Assembly: GCF_000717915.1 (NCBI RefSeq)
Contig: NZ_JOCX01000006.1
Location: 1-64,000, forward strand
Direction: 5' to 3'
DNA from: Streptomyces sp. NRRL S-244
GTDB taxonomy: Bacteria; Actinomycetota; Actinomycetes; Streptomycetales; Streptomycetaceae
Length of the DNA stretch: 64,000 nucleotides
Part shown: piece after piece, positions 15,985 to 24,123 of the stretch
How positions within the stretch are numbered: the first letter of the stretch is position 1
Layout: every line of letters begins with the position of its first letter
The notes under the pieces: generated by a model
Seen by the model: only the letters and a program-made list of their open reading frames with translations
What the model was told of the DNA's origin: nothing
Databases searched by the model: none
Made by a program: the position numbers and the translations under genes

Positions 15985-16013
15985 GGAATACAGACCCCCC
16001 TCGGGTCTGTTTC
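15985..16013 (+). promoter_or_regulatory. GGAAT element and perfect inverted repeat in the sigma factor leader
   Basis: ACAGACCC-CCCTC-GGGTCTGT (15990-16010) is a perfect inverted repeat with 8-bp arms and a five-base loop. GGAAT immediately precedes it and GTTT follows it, a spacing (18-19 bp) like that of ECF/SigR-type promoters (GGAAT...GTT). It could be an ECF-dependent promoter with an operator in the spacer, or an RNA hairpin/terminator of the upstream methyltransferase gene. It lies about 60 bp before the sigma factor start. Confidence 0.4.
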
Positions 16014-16072
16014 CCGAGTCCGCGCGATGATGTCCCGCCCACTCCCTATCTGTTCGCAACGAGAGGCTCCTT

Positions 16073-17665
16073 GTGTCGCTCAGCCCGTCCCGTACGTTCC
16101 CTCCGGAGATCGCCGAATCGGAGGCCCTCGTCGCGCTCGTCGAGCGCGGCCGCGAGCAGGGTCACATCAACGGTGACGACGTGCGCCAGGCCTTCGAGGC
16201 CGGCCGCATCCCGGTGGACCAGTGGAAGCGGGTCCTGCGCAGCCTGAACCAGGTCCTGGACGAGGAGGGTGTCGCACTGCACGTCAGCGCCGCCCCCGCC
16301 ACGAAGGCCGCCGCGAAGAAGCCCCGCAAGGCGGCCGCCGCGCCTGCCCGCACCGTGACCAAGAAGGCGGCCGCCGCGCCGCGCCCCATCGGCGCGCGCA
16401 AGGCCTCGGCCACCAGCGCGGCCACCGCCACCGCGGCGGCGATATCCGCTTCGCCGGCCGCGGCCACCGAGGACGAGGTGACGGCCGATGCCGTCGCCGA
16501 GCCGAAGAAGCGGACGGTCAAGAAGACCGCCGCCAAGAAGACCGCGGTGAAGAAGACCGCCGCCGCGGCCAAGAAGACCAGCGCCAAGGACGCCGACGAG
16601 GGCGAGACCCCGGCCGTCGAGGGCGAGGACTGGGCCGCGGAGGACCTCGTCGACGAGGTCGAGGAGGAGGCCCCCAAGGCCGGCGGCACCCAGGGCTTCG
16701 TCCTGTCCGACGACGACGAGGATGACGCCCCGGCGCAGACGGTCATGGTGGCCGGCGCCACCGCCGACCCCGTCAAGGACTACCTGAAGCTGATCGGCAA
16801 GGTGCCGCTCCTCAACGCCGAGCAGGAGGTCGAGCTCGCCAAGCGCATCGAGGCGGGTCTCTTCTCCGAGTACAAGCTCGAAGAGGAGGAGGACCACAAG
16901 CCAGCGTTCAAGCGCGAGCTGGAGATCCTCGTCGAGGACGGCCGCCGCGCCAAGAACCACCTGCTGGAGGCCAACCTCCGCCTCGTGGTCTCGCTGGCCA
17001 AGCGCTACACCGGCCGCGGCATGCTCTTCCTGGACCTGATCCAGGAGGGCAACGTCGGTCTGATCCGCGCCGTGGAGAAGTTCGACTACACCAAGGGCTT
17101 CAAGTTCTCCACGTACGCGACCTGGTGGATCCGGCAGGCGATCACGCGCGCCATGGCCGACCAGTCGCGCACCATCCGCATCCCCGTCCACATGGTCGAG
17201 ATCATCAACAAGCTGGCGCGCGTCCAGCGCCAGATGCTCCAGGACCTCGGCCGGGAGCCCACTCCGGAGGAGCTGGGCAAGGAACTCGACATGACCCCCG
17301 AGAAGGTCATCGAGGTCCAGAAGTACGGCCGCGAGCCGATCTCCCTGCACACCCCGCTGGGTGAGGAGGGCGACAGCGAGTTCGGTGACCTCATCGAGGA
17401 CTCCGAGGCGGTCGTGCCGGCCGACGCGGTGTCGTTCACGTTCCTCCAGGAGCAGCTCCAGTCGATCCTGGGCACGCTCTCGGAGCGCGAGGCGGGCGTC
17501 GTCTCGATGCGCTACGGCCTGAACGACGGCCAGCCGAAGACCCTGGACGAGATCGGCCGCGTGTACGGGGTCACCCGTGAGCGCATCCGCCAGATCGAGT
17601 CCAAGACCATGTCGAAGCTGCGCCACCCGTCGCGTTCGCAGGTGCTGCGCGACTACCTCGACTAA
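16073..17665 (+). CDS. hrdB: HrdB-type RNA polymerase principal sigma factor (SigA/RpoD group 1)
   Basis: 530-aa sigma-70. Residues ~1-70 form the region 1.1-like N-terminus seen in HrdB ([18 protein letters not shown] ... [16 protein letters not shown]), followed by a Lys/Ala-rich low-complexity segment (~75-190) and an acidic [12 protein letters not shown] stretch. Region 1.2 is [21 protein letters not shown]. Regions 2.1-2.4 include [44 protein letters not shown], and region 4.2 is [36 protein letters not shown] start with a GAGAGG upstream. It differs from remembered HrdB/SigA at usually fixed positions (QEGNVG for QEGNLG, TKGFKFS for TKGYKFS, ADQSRT for ADQART), so it may be a second hrdB-like gene rather than the housekeeping copy. 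Confidence 0.88.
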   Translation: MSLSPSRTFPPEIAESEALVALVERGREQGHINGDDVRQAFEAGRIPVDQWKRVLRSLNQVLDEEGVALHVSAAPATKAAAKKPRKAAAAPARTVTKKAAAAPRPIGARKASATSAATATAAAISASPAAATEDEVTADAVAEPKKRTVKKTAAKKTAVKKTAAAAKKTSAKDADEGETPAVEGEDWAAEDLVDEVEEEAPKAGGTQGFVLSDDDEDDAPAQTVMVAGATADPVKDYLKLIGKVPLLNAEQEVELAKRIEAGLFSEYKLEEEEDHKPAFKRELEILVEDGRRAKNHLLEANLRLVVSLAKRYTGRGMLFLDLIQEGNVGLIRAVEKFDYTKGFKFSTYATWWIRQAITRAMADQSRTIRIPVHMVEIINKLARVQRQMLQDLGREPTPEELGKELDMTPEKVIEVQKYGREPISLHTPLGEEGDSEFGDLIEDSEAVVPADAVSFTFLQEQLQSILGTLSEREAGVVSMRYGLNDGQPKTLDEIGRVYGVTRERIRQIESKTMSKLRHPSRSQVLRDYLD

Positions 17666-17683
17666 ACCGTCAGGTCGGTCGAC

Positions 17684-17724
17684 GGGGTACGCGGCGCGCC
17701 CGGTGCGGGCGCACCGCGTACCCC
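17684..17724. terminator. Bidirectional terminator between the sigma factor and SRPBCC genes
   Basis: Outer arms GGGGTACGCGG/CCGCGTACCCC are perfectly complementary over 11 bp, with an inner stem GCGCCCG-GTG-CGGGCGC. It lies between convergent genes, 18 bp after the sigma factor stop. No T-tract, which is usual for Streptomyces hairpin terminators. Confidence 0.7.
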
Positions 17725-17732
17725 GGAGCACC

Positions 17733-18173
17733 TCAGTTCTCCAGGAGGTGCTTCAGCTTCTCCTCGTTGCGCGGCATCTCCTTGCGGGCGTACGGCTTGA
17801 CGACGAGCGGGGCGATCACCCGGCCGATGCCGTGGCCCTCGAAGTCGAGGTCGAGGGTCACGCGCGAGCGCCTTCCGCCGTCGAGGGACTCGATGGTGCC
17901 GCGCACGTCGCCGCGGACGGGTCCGCCGACGCCTTGGATGTGCCAGCTGCGCGGCTTGTCGAGCTCCGTGACCTCCATGGTCATCGGGAAGTCCCGCCTG
18001 CCCATGCGCCGCGTGATCACGACCTTCGAACCGACGTGGAGCGGTCCGCCGTCGAGCGGGCGGGCGGAGACGGCGCTGTCCTGCCACTCCGGCAGGTGCG
18101 TGGGGTCCGTCACGTAGTCGAAGACGTCTTCGGGACTGCGGGAAATGTCGATGCTCTCTCTGATCGCGGACAT
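17733..18173 (-). CDS. SRPBCC family protein
   Basis: 146-aa single START/Bet v1-like helix-grip domain (SRPBCC, polyketide cyclase group). It shows the usual N-terminal pattern IRESIDISRSPEDVFDYVTDPTHLPEWQ and a long C-terminal helix. These proteins bind hydrophobic ligands or help modify them, and most in actinobacteria are uncharacterised. It ends convergent to the sigma factor gene and starts 53 bp after the APC permease stop, so it may be co-transcribed with it. There is no catalytic motif from which to infer a reaction. Confidence 0.8.
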   Translation of the reverse strand: MSAIRESIDISRSPEDVFDYVTDPTHLPEWQDSAVSARPLDGGPLHVGSKVVITRRMGRRDFPMTMEVTELDKPRSWHIQGVGGPVRGDVRGTIESLDGGRRSRVTLDLDFEGHGIGRVIAPLVVKPYARKEMPRNEEKLKHLLEN

Positions 18174-18226
18174 GGCGACCCCTTAGTGCCCCCTGCTTGT
18201 CCTCTCATTCCAAACTACCGCGCAGG

Positions 18227-19600
18227 TCAGGCGGTGGCCCGGCGCTTGCGGGCGGACATCACGGCGTAGACGAGGACACCGGCGAAGAGGAACAGGACGC
18301 CCTGGTAGACGGCCGCGTAGCCGGAGCCGGCGACCAGCCACATCGAGAAGCCGAAGGCCAGGCCGGCGAGGATCCCGTCGCGGACCAGGCGGCCCCGGTG
18401 GACGCGCTCGGACTGCCCGGACAGCAGGAAGTGGATCTGCGCGGCGGTGGAGAGCAGGTACGGGACGGTCGCCGTGAAGGTGGTCACCAGGACGAGGATC
18501 TCGAAGACCCCGTCCGAGCCCGCCGTGTAGTTGTAGATCGTCAGGCCGGAGGCCAGCACGACGGTGACGATCACGCCGGCCACCGGGACGCCCCGCTTCT
18601 TCGTCTCGAAGACCTTCGGGAAGAGCCCGTCGCGGGCGGCGGCGTACGGGGTCTGCGCGCTGAGCAGGGTCCAGCCGTTGAGGGCGCCGAGCATCGAGAT
18701 CACGGCTGCGCAGGCGACGACGGTGCCGCCCCAGGTACCTCCGAACATGGCGTTGACGGCGTCGGTGAACGGGGCCTCGGAGGCAACCAGCTTGTCGTGG
18801 GCGACCAGCCCGAAGACGGAGAGGGTGCCCAGCAGGTAGACGGCGGCCGCGCCGGCGGTGCCCAGGATCGTGGCCCGGCCGACGTTGCGGGCGGGGTCGC
18901 GGACCTCGCCCGCGCTGACGGCGGCGGACTCGACGCCGAGGTAGCTGAAGAGCAGGATCGCCGCGGCGGCGGAGACCGCGCCGACGGGACTCTGGTCGGT
19001 GGCCTGGAAGGGGCCCAGGTTCGCCGGGTCGAAGAAGAACAGCCCGCCGACGGCGACCAGCAGCAGCGGAGCGAACTTCAGTACGGTGGCGACCAGTTGG
19101 ACGGCGCCGACGTACCGGGTGCCGGCCAGGTTGGCGAGCGCCGGCAGCCACTGCACGGCGAGGGCGGCCAGGCACATCGCCGCCTTGTGCTCGCCGATGG
19201 CCGGGAAGAGCACGGTGAGGTAGCCGACGGCCGCCACCGCGAGGGCCGCGTTCGACACCCAGGCGGTGATCCAGTAGCTCCAGGCCGCGAGGAACCCGGC
19301 GAAGTCGCCGAACGCGGCGCGGGCGTAGACGTACGGACCACCCGTCTGCGGGAGCCGCTGCGAGAGCCGGCCGAAGACCAGGGCGAGGGCGATGGCGCCG
19401 ACGGTGAGCACGCCGAAGGCGACCAGGCTGATCGTGCCGAAGGGCGCCACCGAGGCGGGCAGCAGGAAGATCCCGCCGCCGATGATGTTGCCCATGACCA
19501 GGCAGGTCGCGATCGGGAGGCCGAAGCGCCGGGCGTGGGGGCCCGGGCCCTGCTCGGGGGGTGCGGCGGCCTCGGCGGGCAGGGTTGCGGTGCTGGTCAT
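18227..19600 (-). CDS. APC family amino acid permease
   Basis: 457-aa inner membrane transporter with about 12 hydrophobic helices. The first helix contains VMGNIIGGGIFLLPASVAPFG, the unwound G-x-G-x-G-I-F substrate segment of the APC superfamily. RLPQTGGPYVYARAAFGDFAGFLAAW and FSYLGVESAAVSAGEVRDPARNV are typical of the basic amino acid/polyamine antiporter (APA) branch, such as arginine/agmatine or arginine/ornithine exchangers. The exact amino acid cannot be deduced. The short N-terminus is Pro/Ala-rich and cytoplasmic. No decarboxylase or deiminase gene is adjacent. The downstream SRPBCC gene may share the transcript. Confidence 0.88.
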   Translation of the reverse strand: MTSTATLPAEAAAPPEQGPGPHARRFGLPIATCLVMGNIIGGGIFLLPASVAPFGTISLVAFGVLTVGAIALALVFGRLSQRLPQTGGPYVYARAAFGDFAGFLAAWSYWITAWVSNAALAVAAVGYLTVLFPAIGEHKAAMCLAALAVQWLPALANLAGTRYVGAVQLVATVLKFAPLLLVAVGGLFFFDPANLGPFQATDQSPVGAVSAAAAILLFSYLGVESAAVSAGEVRDPARNVGRATILGTAGAAAVYLLGTLSVFGLVAHDKLVASEAPFTDAVNAMFGGTWGGTVVACAAVISMLGALNGWTLLSAQTPYAAARDGLFPKVFETKKRGVPVAGVIVTVVLASGLTIYNYTAGSDGVFEILVLVTTFTATVPYLLSTAAQIHFLLSGQSERVHRGRLVRDGILAGLAFGFSMWLVAGSGYAAVYQGVLFLFAGVLVYAVMSARKRRATA

Positions 19601-19676
19601 CGGTGGTGCGCCTCTGGATGTCTCACATGCTGGGCAGGGTCAACACATGGTTGACCAGCGCGCAGGCGCCACAAAA

Positions 19677-21854
19677 TCAGCGGATTTCGTCCCGCGCGGA
19701 CACCCCTGCGGAAGGAAGGCTTCCGCCATTTCCTCCCCCACGCAGGGGTTCCTGCACCAGCTGCCCCGCGAGGTCCGCCGAGGACCCGCCCACCGGCGGA
19801 GCCACCGGCACCTGGGGGCCGTCCGCCTCCCGCAGCCAGCGCCGCAGCACCTCGTGCACCGCCTCCGCGCCCACCAGCTCCGGCTCCGGGTCCGGCCCAG
19901 GCCCAGGATCCGGCCCCGGGGCCGGATCCGACAGCTCCGTAGGCCACATCAGGAACGGGTGCCCCTGCTCCCCGCCCAGGCCGCCGTGCGAGCCGATCTG
20001 CTCCTCGAAGGCGTGCACCGAGCCCGTGAGCGGGTCGTACGCCGAGTTCACCATGACGTCGGCCACGTGCGGGAAGGCGTCGGTCCGCCGGACCGCGCGC
20101 GCCGCGCCCGGTCCGAACCGGGCCAGCAGCTCCTCCGCCGCGCCGGGGTCGTCGAGGCGGGCCGCCCTCCCGCCCGGGCCCAGTACCTCCCCGTCCACCA
20201 GCAGGAACCCGATGCCCGGATGGTTGGCCAGGGTCCCCAGCAGGGCCGGGTGCGCCCGCTCGATCCGCTCCCGCGAGGCCCGCCCCGGCAGGTCCGGGAA
20301 GGAGATCAGCCCGAGGTTGCCCGAGGCCAGCACCACCGGGTCCGGACCCCGCTCCGGGTGGGCCTCCACCCCCTCCTCCACCGGCCGGTGCAGGGCCGCG
20401 AGCACCGCCGCGCGGGCCTCGGCGCCACTGCGGGTACGGCCGGCCCGGCGGGAGACCGGCAGTCCGCAGCCCGCGCGGACCAGGTCCTTCAGGGTCAGCC
20501 CGTACCGGCCCAGGAAGGTCTCCCCCGGGCTCTGGCCGTGGTCCGAGAGCAGCACGATCCGGTACTCCCGGGGCGCGTGCTCGGCGACGCGGGCGATCAG
20601 CGCGAGGCTCCGGTCGAGCCGGGCCAGCACCCGGTCGGTGTCCCGGCCGTGCGGGCCCGAGTGGTGGGCGACCTCGTCGTAGGCGACCAGGTCCGCGTAG
20701 ATCGCGGCGCGCCCCGCGAGCATGTCGCCGATCACCGCCGCCACGACGACGTCCCGTTCGACGACCGTGGCGAAGGCGCGGATCAGCGGGTACAGCCCGC
20801 CGCGGGCCACCCGCGGCCGCTCTCCCCGCAGCCGGGCCCGCAGCGACTGGCCGATCTCCCGGGCGACCTCGGCGACGAAGGAGAGCGCGGTGCGGACGGC
20901 GTTGGCCGGGTCGCAGAAGTACGCGAAGTAGCCCGCGCGGGAACGGTTCGCCCGGCCCCGCCGCGCCGAGACCGACAGCACGAGCGCCAGTTGGTCGGCG
21001 CCGCCGCTGAACAGGTTGCCCCGGCTCGCCCCGTCGAGGGTGAGCAGCCCGCCGTCACCGGTGCGGGCGATGGCCCGGCGCTGGAGTTCGGCGGCGCTGG
21101 TGGGCCGGTTGCAGACCACCACCTCGCCGGTGTCCTTCTCGTACCAGCGGAAGGCGGGGACGTCGAAGGTGGACCCGTGCAGGATGCCGAGCTGGCTGGC
21201 GCCGGTCTGGCTGGACCAGTCGGTGCGCCAGGGCGTGATGCGGTGGCTGCCGTCCAGCCAGCCGGCCACCGTGGGCATCAGCCCGCTGCCCGCCGCGCGG
21301 CGCAGCGTCTCGTACCCGACGCCGTCGAGCTGGAGGAAGACCAGGCCGGGGGCGGCCGGGCCGGCGCCGGGCGCGCTCCCCCGCCGCGTACGCCGGCGGC
21401 GCCGGTCGGCGAGCCGGTAGAGCCGGCGCCGGTACGCCTCGTCGTCGCGTACGGCGAGCGCGGTCGAGGTCGCGGAGGCGACGGCGGACATGACCGCGGC
21501 CACCACCACGGCGGTCTCCGGGGCGACTTCGCCGCGCCCGGACGGGATCAGGCTGAGGGCGAGCAGCAGCAGCGAGCCGTTGAGGAAGAAGACGAGCAGG
21601 CCGAGCACCAGGGCGGGCACCAGCAGCAGCGCCCGGACCAGCACCGGCCACACCAGCGCGCTCAGCAGGCCGAAGGCCCCGGCGCCCCAGGCGGCGGTCA
21701 GCCCGATCTCGGTGACGCTGTCGCCGTCCCCGGACTGGAGCCGGAAGTCGGGCAGGACGCCGGCCAGCGCGAGCATCGTGAGGGTGGACACCGCCCAGAC
21801 GAGGATCACCCGTACCAGGGCGCTGCCCAGGGTCCGCCACCGTCCTCGCCACAC
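19677..21854 (-). CDS. Membrane-anchored alkaline phosphatase-superfamily protein
   Basis: 725-aa protein. The first ~200 residues hold four hydrophobic helices (ILVWAVSTLTMLALAGVLP, LLVPALVLGLLVFFLNGSLL and others). The rest is an alkaline phosphatase/phosphodiesterase fold: PGLVFLQLDGVGYETL supplies the first metal Asp, WSSQTGASQLGILHG a likely Thr nucleophile, and RIVLLSDHGQSPGETF the later Asp-His metal pair. The C-terminus has HGGLGGEQGHPFLMWP, another metal-His region, then a Pro-rich tail. It probably cleaves phosphodiesters or phosphomonoesters outside the membrane or in it. The start is uncertain: GTG at 21854 has GAGG nine bases upstream and begins just before the first helix. A 9-bp tandem repeat array lies in its upstream region. 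Confidence 0.75.
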   Translation of the reverse strand: MWRGRWRTLGSALVRVILVWAVSTLTMLALAGVLPDFRLQSGDGDSVTEIGLTAAWGAGAFGLLSALVWPVLVRALLLVPALVLGLLVFFLNGSLLLLALSLIPSGRGEVAPETAVVVAAVMSAVASATSTALAVRDDEAYRRRLYRLADRRRRRTRRGSAPGAGPAAPGLVFLQLDGVGYETLRRAAGSGLMPTVAGWLDGSHRITPWRTDWSSQTGASQLGILHGSTFDVPAFRWYEKDTGEVVVCNRPTSAAELQRRAIARTGDGGLLTLDGASRGNLFSGGADQLALVLSVSARRGRANRSRAGYFAYFCDPANAVRTALSFVAEVAREIGQSLRARLRGERPRVARGGLYPLIRAFATVVERDVVVAAVIGDMLAGRAAIYADLVAYDEVAHHSGPHGRDTDRVLARLDRSLALIARVAEHAPREYRIVLLSDHGQSPGETFLGRYGLTLKDLVRAGCGLPVSRRAGRTRSGAEARAAVLAALHRPVEEGVEAHPERGPDPVVLASGNLGLISFPDLPGRASRERIERAHPALLGTLANHPGIGFLLVDGEVLGPGGRAARLDDPGAAEELLARFGPGAARAVRRTDAFPHVADVMVNSAYDPLTGSVHAFEEQIGSHGGLGGEQGHPFLMWPTELSDPAPGPDPGPGPDPEPELVGAEAVHEVLRRWLREADGPQVPVAPPVGGSSADLAGQLVQEPLRGGGNGGSLPSAGVSARDEIR

Positions 21855-22013
21855 GCCGTACCGCCTCGTGTCTCCCCCGGATCCGCGCCCCGCCCGCGGT
21901 CCCGGCCGCACCACCCAGCGTCGCACAGGCAGGCGGAGCGGGCCGGGTGACAGGGGTGGCGCACGGAGGTACGAACCGTGCCGGCCGGGAGCGCGGGGCG
22001 GAGCCGCGTGCCC

Positions 22014-22130
22014 TACGCGCCGTACGTGCCCTACGCGCCGTACGCGCCGTACGCGCCATACGCGCCATACGCGCCATACGCGCCATACGCGCCGTACGCG
22101 CCCCGGATGCCCTACGCGCGCTACGTGCCG
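22014..22130. repeat. 9-bp tandem repeat array (about 13 units in register)
   Basis: Units of TACGCGCCG or TACGCGCCA repeat without interruption from 22014 to 22103. Three more degenerate units follow in register to 22130 and run into the 3' end of the resolvase-like gene. Read on the minus strand in that gene's frame, beyond its TAG stop and a second in-frame TAG, the array would encode (Gly-Ala-Tyr)n. On the plus strand one frame gives (Tyr-Ala-Pro)n. No complete gene on either strand uses it, so I treat it as an intergenic minisatellite. Confidence 0.85.
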
Positions 22131-22525
22131 TCGTAGCCGGCGGTCGGCATGGACAGGCGGCGGTGCACCTCGGCCTTCATGGCGGAGGTGTACTGCGGCT
22201 CGGCGAGCCCGGCGGTCTCCAGCCGTACGCCGCGCCGCTCGCACTCGGCGGTGAACTCCTCGACGGAGCGCAGCGCGCGGGCCAGGACCCGGCGGTTGGG
22301 GGCGACGAACAAGTCGACCTGCCCGGCGTCCACGTCGCACCAGAGCCCGCAGTGGTTGGCGCGCAGCCCGTAGAAGAGCAGCGTCCTCGTCACGACGTAG
22401 CCCTGGTCGGCCGCCCAGCGGGCGCACATGGCCTGCTGGCTGCGGGTGTCCACGGCGAAGGGGTCGGTGTCCAGATCCTCGAGCGGGGCCAGGCTGGCGA
22501 TAGCGGCCACGCGCAGCTCATCCAT
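22121..22525 (-). CDS. Resolvase-like protein lacking the catalytic serine
   Basis: 134-aa protein resembling the N-terminal catalytic fold of serine recombinases. TRSQQAMCARWAADQGYVV matches the SQ..C..(W/A)A...GY helix. RVLARALRSVEEFTAECERRGVRLETA matches the R-L-x-R-x-x-x-(D/E)-x-x-x-x-(L)-E-x-x-G-V helix and strand. The usual Y-x-R-V-S(T) catalytic strand is replaced by LEDLDTDPFAVDTR, so no nucleophilic serine is in place. There is no C-terminal DNA-binding domain. It is probably a non-recombinase descendant found in streptomycetes; function unknown. The ATG at 22525 follows a TAGGGT box by eight bases, suggesting a leaderless transcript. The 3' end lies inside the tandem repeat. Confidence 0.65.
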   Translation of the reverse strand: MDELRVAAIASLAPLEDLDTDPFAVDTRSQQAMCARWAADQGYVVTRTLLFYGLRANHCGLWCDVDAGQVDLFVAPNRRVLARALRSVEEFTAECERRGVRLETAGLAEPQYTSAMKAEVHRRLSMPTAGYDGT

Positions 22526-22533
22526 GCCGCCCG

Positions 22534-22539
22534 ACCCTA
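22534..22539 (-). promoter_or_regulatory. Candidate -10 box of the resolvase-like gene (leaderless)
   Basis: TAGGGT on the minus strand, eight bases before the ATG at 22525, without a Shine-Dalgarno. Confidence 0.45.
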
Positions 22540-22663
22540 CTCCGATACGCCGCCCGGGAGGAGGGGCGGCGGGCTTCGATTCGACGCACATCGACCGGGC
22601 AGGATCCAGGACACCCCCTAGGCTTCAAGGGGCCGGGGGACGCACGAGCGACGGGGAGGCCGG

Positions 22664-23440
22664 GTGCCGGTGGAGATCACCTGGTGGGGCCATGCCACGT
22701 GCACGGTCGAGGACTCCGGGGTGCGGCTGCTGACGGACCCGCTGTTCGCCCGGCGGCTCGCGCATCTGCGGCGGCGGCGCGGAGCGCTGCCCCCGCCGGA
22801 GGCGGCCGAGGCGGACGTGGTGCTGGTGTCACATCTCCATGCCGACCATCTGCACCTGCCGTCGCTGGCCCGGCTGGCTCCCGGGACCCGCCTGCTGGTG
22901 CCCCGGGGGTCGCGCCGGGCCGTGCCGGGGCTCGCGCGGGTCGCGGCGGCGCGGCGGCTGGCGGTCACGGAGGTGGCTGCGGGCGACGAGGTCGGCGTAC
23001 GGGCGGGCGTACGGGTCCGGGCGGTCAGCGCTCGGCACGACGGGCGGCGGCTGCCGTTCGGGCCGCGTCTCGCGCCGGCGCTCGGGTACGTGGTCCAGGG
23101 CTCGGCGCGGACGTACTTCGCCGGGGACACCGGGCTGTTCGCGGCGATGGCCGAGGAGGTCGGGCCGGTGGACGTGGCCCTGCTGCCGGTCGGCGGCTGG
23201 GGCCCGTACCTGGGGCCGGGGCATCTGGATCCGGGCGGGGCGGCGCGGGCGCTGGCCGAACTGGCGCCGGCGGCGGCGGTGCCGGTGCACTACGGGACGT
23301 ACTGGCCGATCGGGCTGGACGCGGTGCGGCCGCACGAATTCCATTCGCCCGGCGAGGAGTTCGTACGGCGGGCCCGGCAGCTGGCACCGAAGGTGACGGT
23401 ACGGGTGCCCGGCCACGGCGAACGGGTGCGGCTGCCGTGA
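22664..23440 (+). CDS. MBL-fold metal-dependent hydrolase
   Basis: 258-aa metallo-beta-lactamase-fold hydrolase of the UlaG/NAPE-PLD-like group. The first strand ITWWGHATCTVE is typical. The metal motif is SHLHADHLHLPSL (H-x-H-x-D-H, residues ~57-69), followed by FAGDTGLF (bridging Asp) and VHYGTYWP (late His). GTG start with GGGGAGG upstream. Its stop overlaps the start of the DedA gene (GTGA), so both are coupled. Association with a membrane protein and the NAPE-PLD-like fold hint at a lipid or phosphodiester substrate, but that is only an inference. Confidence 0.86.
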   Translation: MPVEITWWGHATCTVEDSGVRLLTDPLFARRLAHLRRRRGALPPPEAAEADVVLVSHLHADHLHLPSLARLAPGTRLLVPRGSRRAVPGLARVAAARRLAVTEVAAGDEVGVRAGVRVRAVSARHDGRRLPFGPRLAPALGYVVQGSARTYFAGDTGLFAAMAEEVGPVDVALLPVGGWGPYLGPGHLDPGGAARALAELAPAAAVPVHYGTYWPIGLDAVRPHEFHSPGEEFVRRARQLAPKVTVRVPGHGERVRLP

Positions 23441-24096
23441 CGGGGCACGGGCTCGGGCACGGGCTCGGCCACGGGCTCGGGGTGGCGGTGGCGGCGGTCG
23501 GCCAGACGCCCCCGGAGACGACCCGGCAGGCGGTGGGGTACCCGGCGCTGTTCCTGCTGGTGGCGCTGGGAGCGCTGGTGCCGGTGATCCCGACGGGGGC
23601 ACTGGTGAGCACGGCGGCCGTGGTGGCGTTCCATCAGCGGTCGCTGCCGTTCGGGGTCTTGCTCGTGTTCGGCGTCGCGGCGGTGGCCGCCTTCGCCGGG
23701 GACCTGGCCCTGTACTGGCTGGGGCAGCGCGGGGTGCGGTCCCGGGGCGGCTCGCGGTGGCTGGAGGCGCTGCGGGGACGGGCGACGCCCGAGCGGCTGG
23801 CCCAGGCGCAGCGGAAGCTGGACGAGCACGGGGTACTGGTCCTGGTGGTCTCCCGGCTGGTTCCGGCGGGCCGGATCCCGGTGATGCTGGCCTGCCTGCT
23901 GGCCCGGCTCCCGCTGCGCCGCTTCGCCCGCGGCGACGCCCCGGCCTGCCTCGCCTGGGCGGCGACGTACTGCCTGATCGGGATCCTGGGCGGCTCCCTG
24001 TTCCCGGAGCCGTGGAAGGGCGTGGCACTGGCGGTGGCCGTGACCCTGCTGATCAGCGGGGCGCCGTCGCTCTGGCGCCGGCTGCGGAGCCGGTGA
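23437..24096 (+). CDS. DedA family membrane protein
   Basis: 219-aa integral membrane protein of the DedA/VTT family (undecaprenyl phosphate or phosphatidylethanolamine flippases in characterised members). The re-entrant segment is visible in LVALGALVPVIPTGALVSTAAVVAF, with the FAGDLALYWLGQRG motif and the second conserved block LVLVVSRLVPAGRIPVMLACLLA. The N-terminus begins VTGHGLGHGLGHGLG, encoded by a 12-bp direct repeat. The GTG start overlaps the MBL hydrolase stop. The typical E-x3-P of the first block is reduced to VPVIPTG, so it may belong to a divergent subgroup. Convergent with the TetR gene downstream. Confidence 0.82.
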   Translation: MTGHGLGHGLGHGLGVAVAAVGQTPPETTRQAVGYPALFLLVALGALVPVIPTGALVSTAAVVAFHQRSLPFGVLLVFGVAAVAAFAGDLALYWLGQRGVRSRGGSRWLEALRGRATPERLAQAQRKLDEHGVLVLVVSRLVPAGRIPVMLACLLARLPLRRFARGDAPACLAWAATYCLIGILGGSLFPEPWKGVALAVAVTLLISGAPSLWRRLRSR

Positions 24097-24123
24097 CGTA
24101 CCCCGGACCCGGGGCCGTCCGGG

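Noticed and set aside
22014..22130. CRISPR array
   Set aside because: The repeat unit is only 9 bp and there are no spacers.
22121..22525. Active site-specific recombinase or mobile element remnant
   Set aside because: No catalytic serine, no DNA-binding domain, no inverted repeats or target duplication nearby.
21947..22621. Plus-strand gene with (Ala-Leu/Val/Ile-Arg)n repeats
   Set aside because: It depends entirely on the tandem repeat and on the antisense of the resolvase-like gene; no ribosome binding site or domain.
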